Positions 27,429 to 27,641 of a stretch of DNA of 27,641 nucleotides are shown piece after piece. The notes beneath the pieces are model-generated. The model searched no databases, was not told where the DNA came from, and saw only the letters and a program-made list of their open reading frames with translations. Each line of letters begins with the position of its first letter. The first letter of the stretch is position 1. The stretch is from Symbiodinium natans (Eukaryota > Sar > Dinophyceae > Suessiales > Symbiodiniaceae), in assembly GCA_905221605.1 (NCBI GenBank), contig CAJNDS010001230.1:1-27641 (forward strand). The letters run 5' to 3'. The translations under genes and the position numbers were made by a program.

Positions 27429-27641
27429 TTTCGAAAGAGCGAAAGAGTTCCGACATCTCACCAGAAGTATGGACCCAGAACATAGGACGACGTCATGTCC
27501 ATGAAGGCAAGCGTGCCATGTCTTTGCGCAGGCAAGCGTGCTATCAAAAGTCTTTTCCCTCAGAGAGACGGGAAAGCTTCGGTGCACATTGACAAACAGT
27601 TTCACGGCAGTAGCTAGTTTGAAGGGTTTTGAGCTCGAAGC
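27429..27641. other. Downstream stretch to window edge
   Basis: Some 213 bp after the stop codon with no gene seen; it is probably 3' untranslated or intron sequence. GGCAAGCGTG occurs twice (27505 and 27531), as part of a small imperfect repeat. Confidence 0.35.

Overview
The window looks like nuclear DNA of a repeat-rich microbial eukaryote. A dinoflagellate of the Symbiodinium type is the best guess (moderate confidence). The grounds are long, mutually unrelated microsatellites, very low density of convincing genes, roughly balanced GC outside one AT island, and a T-rich tract plus AG just upstream of the only solid gene on the right. No rRNA, tRNA, CRISPR array, insertion sequence or bacterial operon was seen, and no spliced-leader RNA gene was recognised.

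Region 1 (1-5250) is the interesting part: a tandem array of one protein family of unknown function, all on the + strand. It holds the 3' end of a first copy (1-177), an intact copy A (585-1865), a divergent copy B (2232-3470) and a copy C (3668-4956) broken by a frameshift near 3780. The genes are punctuated by seven copies of a short element with a conserved core (GAGTGAGGTCCCCTCCT) inside a stem whose sequence differs in every copy but whose arms stay complementary in six of seven. One copy lies 7-20 nt before each start codon (measured to the outer end of the stem) and one at or just after each stop codon; in two genes the TGA inside the element is the stop codon. A CAG lies at or within 4 nt of the outer arm of each 5' element, as a splice acceptor would. 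A degenerate eighth hairpin at 5225-5249 suggests a lost further gene. The array could be an integrated virus-like or mobile element or a tandem gene family of the host; the sequence does not decide this.

Region 2 (5270-6122) is an (AAATG)n/(GTT)n microsatellite of about 0.85 kb that abuts the array. Region 3 (6123-24000) is mostly anonymous DNA with no confident gene. It holds an AGAGGCTTAA-like degenerate array (9118-9285), a GTGNNN hexanucleotide mosaic (11803-12150), a 1.5 kb pyrimidine-repeat cluster (15790-17265), a 31 bp tandem duplication (18792-18853), a TGGTCTCC-type array (23744-23880), and a few short open stretches that could be exons or relics. Region 4 (23945-25760) is a sharp AT-rich island, a GCGCAAAAA-type array, a 54 bp satellite of ten copies and a poly-C block. 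Region 5 (26445-27428) is one plausible gene for a basic, Ser/Arg-rich hypothetical protein.
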